NCBI GenBank assembly: GCA_009777635.1
Contig: WRLK01000001.1
Location: forward strand, 1 to 64,000
Source of the DNA: Oscillospiraceae bacterium
GTDB taxonomy: Bacteria > Bacillota > Clostridia > Oscillospirales > Ruminococcaceae
Length of the DNA: 64,000 nucleotides
Reading direction: 5' to 3'
Below are positions 42,970-51,263 of this stretch, one piece after another. Numbering within the stretch: the stretch's first letter is position 1; every line of letters begins with the position of its first letter. Both the position numbers and the translations under genes were made by a program. Below the pieces are notes generated by a model. The model saw only the letters and a program-made list of their open reading frames with translations, did no database searches and was not told the DNA's origin.

Positions 42970-43536
42970 CTAGAATTCAATGACCGCAGCCATCTCTACC
43001 CTGTTGTTTTTCACGCCGACGGTAACGTCGCCGACAATATTCGCGATAATGGATTTTTCAACTCCGTCCCATTGATCCTCCGCCGCCTCGTCGCTGAGCC
43101 AGTTGCGGTATTCCGACATGGAAAAATACATTAAGTCGCCAATCCCGTCGTATGTGACAGGCACAGGGGACAAATCATCGGCGGGCTCGCGGGATACGAT
43201 GAGCATATCCTGAAATATACCGCTAATTTTTCCAAGGATTCCCTTCGTGGCGGCGTTATCCCCGCTGTTGGACAGCGATAGGATTTTATCCTTCTGCTTC
43301 AGGCTGACAAGCGTCTTCGCGCTCAGCTTGACCGTAAAGCGCATACCCTCGTTTTCTATAAAAAACTCATATTCCAAATCCTCAAACAGCCGGACGGTCA
43401 GCCCCATCATCTCTTCCGCCAGCAGGCGAAGCTTTATGGCGCTTGCGGCGGGAAGCCCGCGGGAAGCCCCGAAGCTTTCAGTTTCATCCAGTATGCGCTC
43501 CATACCGTTCGTCCCGTTAAAAATACGAGATTTCAT
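42970..43536 (-). CDS. conserved 188-residue protein, paralogue of the 31632 gene
   Basis: It is the same length as the protein at 31632-32198, with similarity along the whole chain: KLRLLAEEMMGLTVRLFEDL, ILGKISGIFQDML, DQWDGVEKSIIANI and NNRVEMAAVIEF. No catalytic motif was recognised. A copy inside the partner-switch operon and a copy next to an ion antiporter suggest an adaptor that connects the switch to membrane transporters; this is inference. A candidate promoter (TTTACG / TTATTA) lies just upstream. Confidence 0.75.
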   Translation of the reverse strand: MKSRIFNGTNGMERILDETESFGASRGLPAASAIKLRLLAEEMMGLTVRLFEDLEYEFFIENEGMRFTVKLSAKTLVSLKQKDKILSLSNSGDNAATKGILGKISGIFQDMLIVSREPADDLSPVPVTYDGIGDLMYFSMSEYRNWLSDEAAEDQWDGVEKSIIANIVGDVTVGVKNNRVEMAAVIEF

Positions 43537-43663
43537 GAAGTTTGTTCCCCCTGTTTATATATTTTTACTTTAATAATAACACGAATGATCTTTAACGTAA
43601 ACCATCCTGGGCAACATGATAAAAGATATTGTCTAGGGCGGCCTTAGAGGCTGTGTCCACAAC

Positions 43664-43693
43664 AAAAGCGGCTGAAAACAGCCGCTTGTTTTT
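43664..43693. terminator. bidirectional terminator
   Basis: A perfect 9-bp stem (AAGCGGCTG / CAGCCGCTT) with an AAAA loop is followed by TTGTTTTT on the plus strand and TTGTTG on the minus strand. It ends the surface-protein transcript, which comes from the right. Confidence 0.8.
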
Positions 43694-43732
43694 ATTGCCG
43701 CTATGCGTTATCCTCCTGCCGCGGATATCCCG

Positions 43733-45487
43733 CTATCTCCGCTGGAGCGCCCCGTCGCTTATGATGATATCCCCTGCAACCTCCGTTGTAAAATGCAGGT
43801 AGCCGTTTTTGTCTATTCTGTGCGCCGGGTTTTCTATGCGCCTATATTTATTGCTTTGCCTGTCGTAGCTGTAGAAGTACAGGTTTTCGGCGTCAAATCC
43901 GGTGCCGTCAAGCATCGGCGCCCTCGCGGCGACGCGCACCGCCCGCCCCCATGAACCGGTATGGTCGAACCGGACAACCCTCGTCTTGTTTACAAAAAAC
44001 TTATCAAAACGGTTTAAAACCGCGTTTACTTCATCGCCGCCGACATAACCTGAAACCAGTATATCCTCGTTTATCCCCGCCGGGTCGTCTATATACAAAC
44101 GCACCTGAACCGCACCGCCGCTCATGGTATCGTGTTCATACCGCAGTCCCGCTAATCTGTCCCATGCGTTACCGCGCACGCCGTATTTGTAGCTGTGCCT
44201 TGTGCGGACATAATCCCGGTTTTCATTTCTTGAAGCGCCGGCTAGTGACGCCGCCGGGCCCCGCTCCAGCCATCTGACGGCGGGCGCGGGAGTCGCGGAT
44301 ATTGCAAAACCGGATGAACCTGACGACCGCGAGCTGAATCTGCTTCCGTTCTGCTGAGACTGATTCACGATAATGTCGGGCCCTGACGCAAAGGGTATGC
44401 CGTCGACCCAGACCTCAAGCAAGTATGTATCATTTGGAAGAGAGCTTAAAAACGCGCTGAACAACGTGACCCTGATGCTGTTTGAAGGCTCAACGTCGCC
44501 AAGCTGGCGCGGGTGCTGATAGCTGCCGTAACCCGTTAGGCCTTTTTTATATTCTTCATCTATATTGACAAATTTAAGCTCTGTCAACTCGTCGCCTTTT
44601 TTTCCGAACATAATGTCCGAGCCCTTCCCAAGCGTATCAAACCCAACATTAAAGGTATACGTCATGTCTTTGCCTTCGAACTCTTCGGGGTCTTTCGGCT
44701 CCTCGGGCTTGGGCTGGCGCTCGCAGCCGGCACCGCCACAGACACAGTAAAACGTGCACGGGCCCTCGCATTGGCAGGGCTCGGGCTCGGGCTCGCAGCC
44801 GGCGCCGCCGCAGGCACAGTCAATCGGGCACGGGCCCTCGCATTGGCAGGGCTCGGGCTCGGGCTCGCCGCAGTCACAGTCAATCGGGCACGGCTCTTCG
44901 CACGCGCAGGGGCAGTCGGAATTGATAACTTTTATGATATATGTGAGTTTATAGAGTTCCCCATGAAATATTTGGAATTCAAAAGAGGAGGGCTCATCAA
45001 GTTCCATTACAAAATCGAAAAAGTTTTCGTTAAACTCAAACGAATATGTAATGGAGAATACACCACCGCCATCGTCATAAAGCCCGGCCTCGCCTGCACC
45101 GATTGTAGTTCCGTCATAAGTTAAGTCGAATGAAACCACATCACCCTCAATCAAATCTTCATGCCGCACAAGAGGGTTAGCGTGATCATCATCAATCACA
45201 ATATATATAGTTTTGGGTTCGAAGTCGAGGCTGCCCGAACGTTCAATTGACCATTTATGCTCGACCGCCTTGTCGATGGTTATCACATCCGGTTCTCCAG
45301 AAAACATACCAATCTCTTCCGAAGCCATGGCTATGCCCATTTCCTTCTCTGTTTGCCCGGGCGTCGCCACAGGTGTTCCCCCCGGTTCTTCGGCAAACGC
45401 GGTCACGCCCGCCGTCGCCATGCCAACAGCCAGCACAAGGGAAAGGGCCAACGACAGGATTCTTGAAGGTTTTTCGCGTGTTCTCAT
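43733..45487 (-). CDS. secreted protein with Cys/Glu/Pro-rich repeats
   Basis: This 584-residue protein has a signal peptide (1-31). An N-terminal beta-rich part (about 60-195) is followed by three Cys-rich repeats (about 195-270) of the form CxCEGPCPIDCACGGAGCEPEPEP. A beta domain follows (about 275-385), then a Ser-rich linker and a C-terminal domain (about 430-584; VRLYIDDPAGINEDILVSGYVGG, NKYRRIENPAHRIDKNGYLHF). No LPxTG or anchor helix is visible. It may be a cell-wall or matrix protein. AAGGAGAA precedes the ATG, and the promoter has a variant LAL box. Confidence 0.75.
   Translation of the reverse strand: MRTREKPSRILSLALSLVLAVGMATAGVTAFAEEPGGTPVATPGQTEKEMGIAMASEEIGMFSGEPDVITIDKAVEHKWSIERSGSLDFEPKTIYIVIDDDHANPLVRHEDLIEGDVVSFDLTYDGTTIGAGEAGLYDDGGGVFSITYSFEFNENFFDFVMELDEPSSFEFQIFHGELYKLTYIIKVINSDCPCACEEPCPIDCDCGEPEPEPCQCEGPCPIDCACGGAGCEPEPEPCQCEGPCTFYCVCGGAGCERQPKPEEPKDPEEFEGKDMTYTFNVGFDTLGKGSDIMFGKKGDELTELKFVNIDEEYKKGLTGYGSYQHPRQLGDVEPSNSIRVTLFSAFLSSLPNDTYLLEVWVDGIPFASGPDIIVNQSQQNGSRFSSRSSGSSGFAISATPAPAVRWLERGPAASLAGASRNENRDYVRTRHSYKYGVRGNAWDRLAGLRYEHDTMSGGAVQVRLYIDDPAGINEDILVSGYVGGDEVNAVLNRFDKFFVNKTRVVRFDHTGSWGRAVRVAARAPMLDGTGFDAENLYFYSYDRQSNKYRRIENPAHRIDKNGYLHFTTEVAGDIIISDGALQRR
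44700..44910 (-). repeat. in-gene tandem repeat of about 72 bp
   Basis: Three near-copies encode CxC-E-GPC...C.CG(GAG)C.PEPEP. The nucleotide copies are similar enough (GGCTCGGGCTCGGGCTCG blocks on the plus strand) to allow copy-number change by recombination or slippage. Confidence 0.7.
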
Positions 45488-45560
45488 CCGTTTATTCTCC
45501 TTTAGATGTTTTGCGGGCTAATACAGTTAGCGCCTACAGCATATAGTACTCCTGATTATA

Positions 45561-45611
45561 AATTTTACAATAAATGCATCATCATTTTAAAGTGGCCATG
45601 GGGGGTATTTT
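45561..45611 (-). promoter_or_regulatory. variant LAL-box promoter of the Cys-rich surface protein
   Basis: On the minus strand the sequence AAAATACCCCCCATGGCCAC (45611-45592) aligns with the box at 29071, including the shared ATACCCCCCA-x-GG-x-CACTTTA stretch. The likely -10, TAAAAT, is 2 bp further away than at the other three sites. Confidence 0.5.
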
Positions 45612-45631
45612 GAAATAATTCTTTGACAATC

Positions 45632-45661
45632 AAAAATGGGCCTGCAAGTATCCCGCAGGCC
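45632..45661 (-). terminator. terminator after the LuxR gene
   Basis: A perfect 7-bp stem (GGCCTGC / GCAGGCC) with a 9-nt loop is followed by CATTTTTG on the minus strand, 20 bp after the stop. On the plus strand the tail AGTCTTTTT also looks active. Confidence 0.75.
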
Positions 45662-45680
45662 AGTCTTTTTGGCGTCTACC

Positions 45681-48233
45681 CTATTGTTCCTGTTTTTCGG
45701 ACAATAACCCAAGCTCCTTGATTTTCAAGGCGGCCTCAATGCTGTTCACAACGTCAAGCTTTCTGTAAATAAGCTCGGCATGCGATTTTACGCCGCTTGG
45801 CTTTAGCCCCGTTCTTTCCGCAATCTCATTTCTGCTGCAGCCTTCGCACATCAGGCGCATAACCGTCTTTTGCTTTTCCGTAAATGAAAGGTTTTCAGGA
45901 GCCCTGCCGCCTGTAAGCCCTTTTGAACGTTTAGACCCGGAAACCGCCGCGACATACAGCGTTTTTAAAAACGCGCTTGGAACGCCGCCCTGGTAGTCGG
46001 CTTGAACGGCGCGTTTTTGCAGCCTGTGAAGCATACTGGAAAGCTCCGCGCCCTCGTTTGCGAACACCTGGGTATATCCGTATTCGAATGCCATTGCAGC
46101 CGCCCGTTCTAAAAAGTCAATCGCAACGGGCTGCCCGCCTCTTCCCTTTTTCCAATACACGATGGCAAGCAGGATACGGGCTTCTATGATATCAAGCGTG
46201 CGCCTGTAGCGCTCGTTTAGCTGAAGCAGCTTTTGAAGCGACAACACCGCGTGGTTATAATTCCCCGTGACAATATGCGCCCTTGCGGTTGTGAACTGCT
46301 GGTATGACTTAAAAAATGTAAGATGTTCGCAAATATCGCCGCTATTATCCTTCAGCCACTCTTTAGCCGCTTCCTTGTCGCCGCCGGTCAATTTGAGCCT
46401 GAACAGGTAAGCCCGCAGGTTAGGCTTCAGATAAAAGGCTTTGTCGCGATCAATCATTTCTTCTACATTATCTAAAACCTTTTCAACTTCCGCGTTCTGG
46501 CCGCCTGCAAACAGCGCGGAGGCCAAAATCATCATGGCGCAAAACCAAATCTCCGCGGAACAGTTCTCGGGTATATTCGCGCAGGCCGACAAGGCGTGCG
46601 CGCATGCTTCGTCCAGGTTCCCCCTTTCGTAATGGAAACCTGCGTGAAGACATTCTTTTATAACGGCAAATTCCGTGCCGATGATCACGCCAAAGCTTTT
46701 CTCGGCAAGCAATATGTTTTTATCGGTATCAAGGGCAAGGTCGGAAAAATCCCTGCTGGAGCGGTGGAAAAAAGGCATGCTGTGCGTTATGCTCGGCGTG
46801 TAGGCCTTGACGCTTCCTTTAAAAGGGACCATGCGTATTGTTTTTAACAAATGGACAAAGCTGTTTCTGTAGTCCATACAACGCAGAAGCATCACAATAA
46901 TAGCCGAACGGGGGTTTTGCAAAACAATTTTCGAAAACATCTTGTAGTACCGGTCCAAAAAACCTTCCAGATCATCGGCGCGCCCTTCCACGAAAGCCGC
47001 CCATGCCTGAACCTCCAGCAGGAACGGGTGTTTTTCCACAAGTGAATCGCTGACCGATAAACGAACGGTGTAAAGCGTATCCTCGATGGATGCGTAATGG
47101 GAGTTGTAATCATACATGCTATACAGCGATTTCGCAACGCCGTTGTCGTTTTTACCTTTTAGATAACACTTCACTGCGCGGTAGCAGTCGTTTTTGCCGA
47201 AATAATAATCGCCCGCCCTGTTCCATTGCGCGGCAGCCGCCTGTTCGCCGCCCTCCTGTTCCAGCATGTTTATCAAAAAATCGCGGAACAAATCATGAAA
47301 CTGGTACGTATTTCTGCCGGTCTCCCTCAAAAATGCGTTTTCCCGCGCGAGCCCCGACAGGATTTCCGCGCCGGACGCCTTTTGAAGTGTCTTTTCGTCC
47401 GCTACAAGCCATTCGCACAGCTCCGGGGTCAGCTCCTTCACCACGGATACCAGCGTCATAAAGCTCTTGATGAGGACGTCCCACCGCTCCCATACATGGG
47501 TTTTAATAAAATTCTCAAGATATTGCCCGGTCAGGTTAATGTTATAAGATTTTTCCTCCGCCAGCAGCAGGGCGCGGATACCGATCGCCCAGCCGCCGGT
47601 TGACGCGAAGATTTCATCCGCTTGCTTGCTTGTAATGAATCGCCCGTTTTTGCTGAAAAATATCTTTATTTCCCCGCTTGTGAACTGTAAATACTCCGCG
47701 TCCACAACGGTGATCCCGTCTTTCATCATCATTTCGGAAAAGCTGTCCGGCGGCGCGGCGCGGCTGAGAAGCAGGATTCTGCAGGCGTCGGGCAGCCTCT
47801 TGAACAAAACCGGCAGCAGGTTAAGGATTTCTTCATTTTTTATGATATGCAGATCGTCAAGAACGAAAATGCACGAATCTTGCAGATCCGAAAAGGCGCT
47901 CAGGGCGTGCAATGTAAATTCGACCGGGGCCGTGTTGAAAACCGGGTGCGCCGCAAGCTCGCTCAATTCGGTATTTTCAGGCTGAAGACCCGAAAGGGCG
48001 GATACAAACCGCTTGCAAAATTCGGCCGTTTTGTTGTCGTGTTCGTCAAGGCTGATCCATGACCGCTTTATTCCCGCCAGCCTTTCCCTGTGCTCCAGCC
48101 ACAAAGAAGAGGACACCGTCTTGCCGAAGCCGGCCGGCGCGTGCATATATATAATCTGTCTTTCAACAAGGTCATCCAATAATTTCATGAGCGTGGTTCT
48201 CGGAGCCTGCGCCTTTAATGCCGTTTGTTCCAT
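45681..48233 (-). CDS. large ATP-binding LuxR-family (MalT-like) regulator
   Basis: The product is about 850 residues from ATG 48233 (MEQTALKAQAP). The longer frame to 48311 is rejected because it would begin upstream of the promoter. It has Walker A HAPAGFGKT (31-39), Walker B SCIFVLDDLH, a helical/TPR-like middle (about 350-740) and a C-terminal LuxR HTH (about 785-845; LSFTEKQKTVMRLMCEGCSRNEIAERTGLKPSGVKSHAELIYRKL). Such proteins are ligand- and ATP-dependent activators. It lies between two copies of the ACTATACC box and is the best candidate for binding it. Confidence 0.92.
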   Translation of the reverse strand: MEQTALKAQAPRTTLMKLLDDLVERQIIYMHAPAGFGKTVSSSLWLEHRERLAGIKRSWISLDEHDNKTAEFCKRFVSALSGLQPENTELSELAAHPVFNTAPVEFTLHALSAFSDLQDSCIFVLDDLHIIKNEEILNLLPVLFKRLPDACRILLLSRAAPPDSFSEMMMKDGITVVDAEYLQFTSGEIKIFFSKNGRFITSKQADEIFASTGGWAIGIRALLLAEEKSYNINLTGQYLENFIKTHVWERWDVLIKSFMTLVSVVKELTPELCEWLVADEKTLQKASGAEILSGLARENAFLRETGRNTYQFHDLFRDFLINMLEQEGGEQAAAAQWNRAGDYYFGKNDCYRAVKCYLKGKNDNGVAKSLYSMYDYNSHYASIEDTLYTVRLSVSDSLVEKHPFLLEVQAWAAFVEGRADDLEGFLDRYYKMFSKIVLQNPRSAIIVMLLRCMDYRNSFVHLLKTIRMVPFKGSVKAYTPSITHSMPFFHRSSRDFSDLALDTDKNILLAEKSFGVIIGTEFAVIKECLHAGFHYERGNLDEACAHALSACANIPENCSAEIWFCAMMILASALFAGGQNAEVEKVLDNVEEMIDRDKAFYLKPNLRAYLFRLKLTGGDKEAAKEWLKDNSGDICEHLTFFKSYQQFTTARAHIVTGNYNHAVLSLQKLLQLNERYRRTLDIIEARILLAIVYWKKGRGGQPVAIDFLERAAAMAFEYGYTQVFANEGAELSSMLHRLQKRAVQADYQGGVPSAFLKTLYVAAVSGSKRSKGLTGGRAPENLSFTEKQKTVMRLMCEGCSRNEIAERTGLKPSGVKSHAELIYRKLDVVNSIEAALKIKELGLLSEKQEQ

Positions 48234-48269
48234 CTTAATAATCCGACCGCCATTACTTGTTTTGACTAA

Positions 48270-48298
48270 ACAATAACACAAAATTAAAATACAGTCAA
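48270..48298 (-). promoter_or_regulatory. promoter of the LuxR regulator gene
   Basis: On the minus strand TTGACT (48298-48293) and TATTGT (48275-48270) are separated by 17 bp. This is a self-sufficient sigma-A-like promoter, unlike the box promoters around it. Confidence 0.65.
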
Positions 48299-48310
48299 TA
48301 AAATTCCGCA

Positions 48311-48358
48311 ACTATACCGCCATAGGTATTACATGTCCAAGAAAATATTTGCTATCAT
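48311..48358 (+). promoter_or_regulatory. LAL-box promoter of the D-Ala-D-Ala-dipeptidase-like gene
   Basis: ACTATACCGCCATAGGTATT (48311-48330) holds the ATACC-N6-GGTAT dyad. GCTATCAT starts exactly 40 bp later (-10 TATCAT, 48353-48358). There is no -35 match. The box also lies 13 bp upstream of the divergent luxR -35 and could serve autoregulation. Confidence 0.75.
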
Positions 48359-48395
48359 ATTTGTGTCTATTTAAATAAAATTAAGGAGAATCTGT

Positions 48396-49136
48396 ATGAA
48401 CAGGAAAAGAAATGCAAAAAGAACACCCGGTATATGTAATCGCGCGGTATTGTCAGCGGTTTTAGCGGCTGTATTGCTGCTGTTTTCGGGATGCGCAGGG
48501 CTTGCGGATAAGCAAAGCGCAGACGCTCTGCCAGACGGTTTTATCTATGTAACCGACGCCGTGCCGGATATCATTCTCGAGATACGTTACTACAGCACAT
48601 ATAACTTTGTCGGCGCCCGCGTTGACGATTATCTCGCACCCGTCGCCATTATAAGCGAGTCCGCGGCGGCGGCGCTGAAACAGGCCAATGACGATGTGCG
48701 GGCGCAGGGGTATGCGATAAAGGTATTCGACGCTTACAGGCCGCAGGGTGCGGTCGATCATTTCGTGCGCTGGGCGGCGGACGAAAACGATGTTTTGACA
48801 AAGGAATACTTCTACCCTGACATAGAAAAAGACCGTATTATCCCCGATAAATATATTATGGAGCGCTCAGGGCATTCCAGGGGCAGCACGATAGACCTGA
48901 CCCTTATCGATATGCTGACGGGCAAGGAGCTTGATATGGGCTCACCCTTTGATTTTTTCGGGCTCGCTTCACACCACGGAACCGGGCTTATTACGCAGGA
49001 ACAGGCAAACAACCGCTTGATTCTCAAAAACGCGATGGAAAAGGCGGGGTTTTTACCATATGACGAGGAATGGTGGCATTATACGTTAGCGGATGAGCCG
49101 TATCCCGATATTTATTTCACGTTTCCTATAAAATAA
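48396..49136 (+). CDS. VanX/DdpX-like D-Ala-D-Ala dipeptidase lipoprotein (M15D)
   Basis: This 246-residue protein has a signal peptide and lipobox (LLFSGC, Cys about 33), so it is extracytoplasmic. It has the M15 zinc motif SGHSRGSTIDLTL (His, Asp), the catalytic EEWWHY and the family start VPDIILEIRYYSTYNFVG. It would cleave D-Ala-D-Ala or related peptidoglycan-derived dipeptides. Its surface location and the lack of vanH/vanA neighbours argue against a role in glycopeptide resistance. AAGGAGAA precedes the ATG. Confidence 0.88.
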   Translation: MNRKRNAKRTPGICNRAVLSAVLAAVLLLFSGCAGLADKQSADALPDGFIYVTDAVPDIILEIRYYSTYNFVGARVDDYLAPVAIISESAAAALKQANDDVRAQGYAIKVFDAYRPQGAVDHFVRWAADENDVLTKEYFYPDIEKDRIIPDKYIMERSGHSRGSTIDLTLIDMLTGKELDMGSPFDFFGLASHHGTGLITQEQANNRLILKNAMEKAGFLPYDEEWWHYTLADEPYPDIYFTFPIK

Positions 49137-49186
49137 AATGATGGAAATAGGAGGTTAATAGCGTACAAAGTATAGCAAGGTTCATC

Positions 49187-49918
49187 GTGTGTTTATTCTG
49201 CGTATGTATTTTTCTCGTGGGCTGCGGCACGGAAAAACAAAGCGCCCCGGGTTATGAAAACGAACATAAGATACCTTATCCGGCCGGCGTCGTTTTAGAG
49301 GGCCCGGCCGGTATCGACCGTCAGTTTGACGTGCAGGGCTCGCCTTATTATCCCCAGATTGATTTTTATAACATGAAGTCCGGCGGCAGCCTGACGATAC
49401 TGGAAAATTTCAAAACGTTCCAGCAGACGACCGAGCTGACCTGCGGCCCGGCCTGTATTGTTATGCTTCTTGAATATTACGGGATGTATGAGGGCCAAAA
49501 CTACAGGGAATGGTATGAGCTTCGGGAAGATAAAGAAAAAATCGAATCCATGCTGAAGGATTTAATCGTAATGCTTGAAAGCCTTGGCGAGTGGGAAATT
49601 TATTCCACATACGATTTGGACGACCCCGCCGAGGCTCCGAAAAATCTGATCATAAACAGCTTAAAGGAAGGCAAGCCGGTCATCTTCGGGGACGACGACT
49701 GGGGCGGGCATTGGCGCATCATTATCGGCTATGACGATATGGGCGACGAAATCGAGGCCAACGACGTGCTGATTGTAGCCGACCCGTATGATACTACCGA
49801 CCACAATCAGGACGGGTATACCGTGATTTCGTTCCAGCGGTTATACTACAACTGGAGCAACCGGTTTGACCCGGACTTTTCGCATAATCTTTTTCTCATA
49901 GCGTCGCCTAAACAGTAA
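49187..49918 (+). CDS. C39-like cysteine peptidase lipoprotein, start uncertain
   Basis: The product is about 243 residues with a lipobox (IFLVGC) and a Peptidase_C39_2 domain. Catalytic positions are visible as Cys in TELTCGPACIVMLLEYYG, His in GGHWRIIIGYD and Asp in VADPYD. The GTG at 49187 has only AAGG before it and gives a signal peptide without positive residues. The open frame extends upstream (reading SVQSIARFIVCLF) to a strong AGGAGG at 49149-49154, but no ATG/GTG/TTG lies at the right distance. A lost or unusual start codon is possible. It is 50 bp after the dipeptidase gene, probably the same transcript. Confidence 0.78.
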   Translation: MCLFCVCIFLVGCGTEKQSAPGYENEHKIPYPAGVVLEGPAGIDRQFDVQGSPYYPQIDFYNMKSGGSLTILENFKTFQQTTELTCGPACIVMLLEYYGMYEGQNYREWYELREDKEKIESMLKDLIVMLESLGEWEIYSTYDLDDPAEAPKNLIINSLKEGKPVIFGDDDWGGHWRIIIGYDDMGDEIEANDVLIVADPYDTTDHNQDGYTVISFQRLYYNWSNRFDPDFSHNLFLIASPKQ

Positions 49919-49985
49919 GGTTTGCTGCAGCTCGCCGGGTAAGGTGAAAGAACCGGCCATTTTATTCATCGAACCTCCTATTATC

Positions 49986-50003
49986 CGATACGCAGCCGTA
50001 TCG
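49986..50003 (-). other. stem-loop after the URO-D-family gene
   Basis: A perfect 7-bp stem (CGATACG / CGTATCG) with a CAGC/GCTG loop lies 7 bp after the stop. No U-tract follows, so it is a 3'-end structure rather than a clear terminator. Confidence 0.45.
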
Positions 50004-50010
50004 TAAATTC

Positions 50011-51237
50011 TTATGGATTCCATCCCTGCTGCACGCATTTCCGGATTATCTCTACATAGCGGCGCACTTTCGCCGGATTGCCATGGACGGTATATACATC
50101 CCGCTGCGTTATTTCCAACGTGCAGCCGGCAGCCGCGTGAAGCGTTTGCATAATGTGGGAATGTACTGCCTCCTCATCCAGCTTGGCATCCACCCCGAGA
50201 TAATTTGGGCTTGGCTTTCGATGGTATATGACGTTGGATTTGCGCAGTTGTTCGCCCATATAAATTTCGTCGCACCAAGGCGAGATTGATACTTTGCGCA
50301 TATTCGGCATGATTTTCAGGCATTCCCAAACCGTATGTACAGGTTCACAGCAGCCATATGACAGCAGCCCGTAGCAATCGGCAATTTTTCGGTAGCATGG
50401 TAGGATATACTCTGCAAACATATCGGGCGATATGCTTACCGTTTCCTGTGAATCGAGAAACCCCCATACATTATTTGTTGTGACTTTCCCCTCATATGGC
50501 AGTTCATCCGTAAAGCAGAAACTTCCCTGCCCCAATGTCTCAAAAGAATGGGCCGGGAGCAGGTATCCGCCGTGTTCAAGCTTCTTGAACCATGCAATAT
50601 AGTCATCAGCGGCGCGAATCATCATCCGGGAAAACAATTCAGGGTAGTCCATCATCGCAATATACATATTCTCCATTCCCATCAGATGTACAATTTGCTG
50701 GGTAGGAACGGCATAAAGGCAATTCTGCACCATTTTGACGGGCAGGATATCTCCAAAGGCATCCTCTGCGATGGACTTGAATTGTTCTGTCGCCGCAACA
50801 TCAATTCCAGATTCCGTTAGGTTCAGCTTATCAAAATCCTCTTCCAAGTCGCCGATTACATGATTAAACTGATGGCCGACGCTTCCTTGCGCCTTCGTTC
50901 GAGTGATTTCATAGCCAAACAATCGGAAATCGCCTTTCCACTCTATCGGAAAATAAGGCGGGATTGGTTTGTCGTCGCCAAAAAGCTCCTGATTGATAAA
51001 TGTATGATAGATTAAGCGCTCCAATTGACGTGATGTTTCTTCCGAGCAGCACAGCCTGGGTTCAATGATTTCATGCTGAAAGGTATCGATTTCAATATGC
51101 ACCATCGGCCTGCCGGGTTTTCTTGCCGCGTGGCGCCGCCACTCATCAATGATATCCAAATTTTTTTGTGAGTTTGCATACGCCAACTGCTTTTTTGCAA
51201 GCTCCCGCAGCACGGTTCGGTCCTGCTGGTTTATCAT
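50011..51237 (-). CDS. URO-D-family protein in a sugar ABC operon
   Basis: This 408-residue cytoplasmic protein resembles the uroporphyrinogen-decarboxylase superfamily of (beta/alpha)8 barrels, which includes corrinoid methyltransferases (MtaA/CmuA). Visible stretches are MMDYPELFSRMMIRAADDYIAWFKKLE, FAEYILPCYRKIADCYGLLSYGCCEPVHTVWECLKIMPNMRKVSISPW and NVIYHRKPSPNYLGV. Cys-Cys and His residues in the barrel end could bind zinc. It is unlikely to act in haem synthesis here, being the last gene of an ABC sugar importer operon. A role on a modified (for example methylated) sugar is speculation. Confidence 0.7.
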   Translation of the reverse strand: MINQQDRTVLRELAKKQLAYANSQKNLDIIDEWRRHAARKPGRPMVHIEIDTFQHEIIEPRLCCSEETSRQLERLIYHTFINQELFGDDKPIPPYFPIEWKGDFRLFGYEITRTKAQGSVGHQFNHVIGDLEEDFDKLNLTESGIDVAATEQFKSIAEDAFGDILPVKMVQNCLYAVPTQQIVHLMGMENMYIAMMDYPELFSRMMIRAADDYIAWFKKLEHGGYLLPAHSFETLGQGSFCFTDELPYEGKVTTNNVWGFLDSQETVSISPDMFAEYILPCYRKIADCYGLLSYGCCEPVHTVWECLKIMPNMRKVSISPWCDEIYMGEQLRKSNVIYHRKPSPNYLGVDAKLDEEAVHSHIMQTLHAAAGCTLEITQRDVYTVHGNPAKVRRYVEIIRKCVQQGWNP

Positions 51238-51263
51238 AGAAAATTACCTCCGGAATATATTTC

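Noticed and set aside
44700..44910. CRISPR-like or IS-derived repeats
   Set aside because: They are in-frame coding repeats of a Cys-rich protein.
48396..49136. Glycopeptide-resistance gene vanX
   Set aside because: The protein is a lipoprotein, and no vanH, vanA/B or vanRS genes are nearby; a wall-related dipeptidase is more likely.
49841..49969. Small minus-strand frame starting ATGAATAAAATGGCC behind AGGAGG
   Set aside because: The ribosome site is attractive (4 bp spacing), but most of the 42 residues are antisense to the C39 gene and look random. It may be the relic start of a lost gene after the URO-D gene.
50011..51237. True uroporphyrinogen decarboxylase (hemE)
   Set aside because: No haem-synthesis neighbours, divergent sequence and placement in a sugar ABC operon make hemE unlikely.
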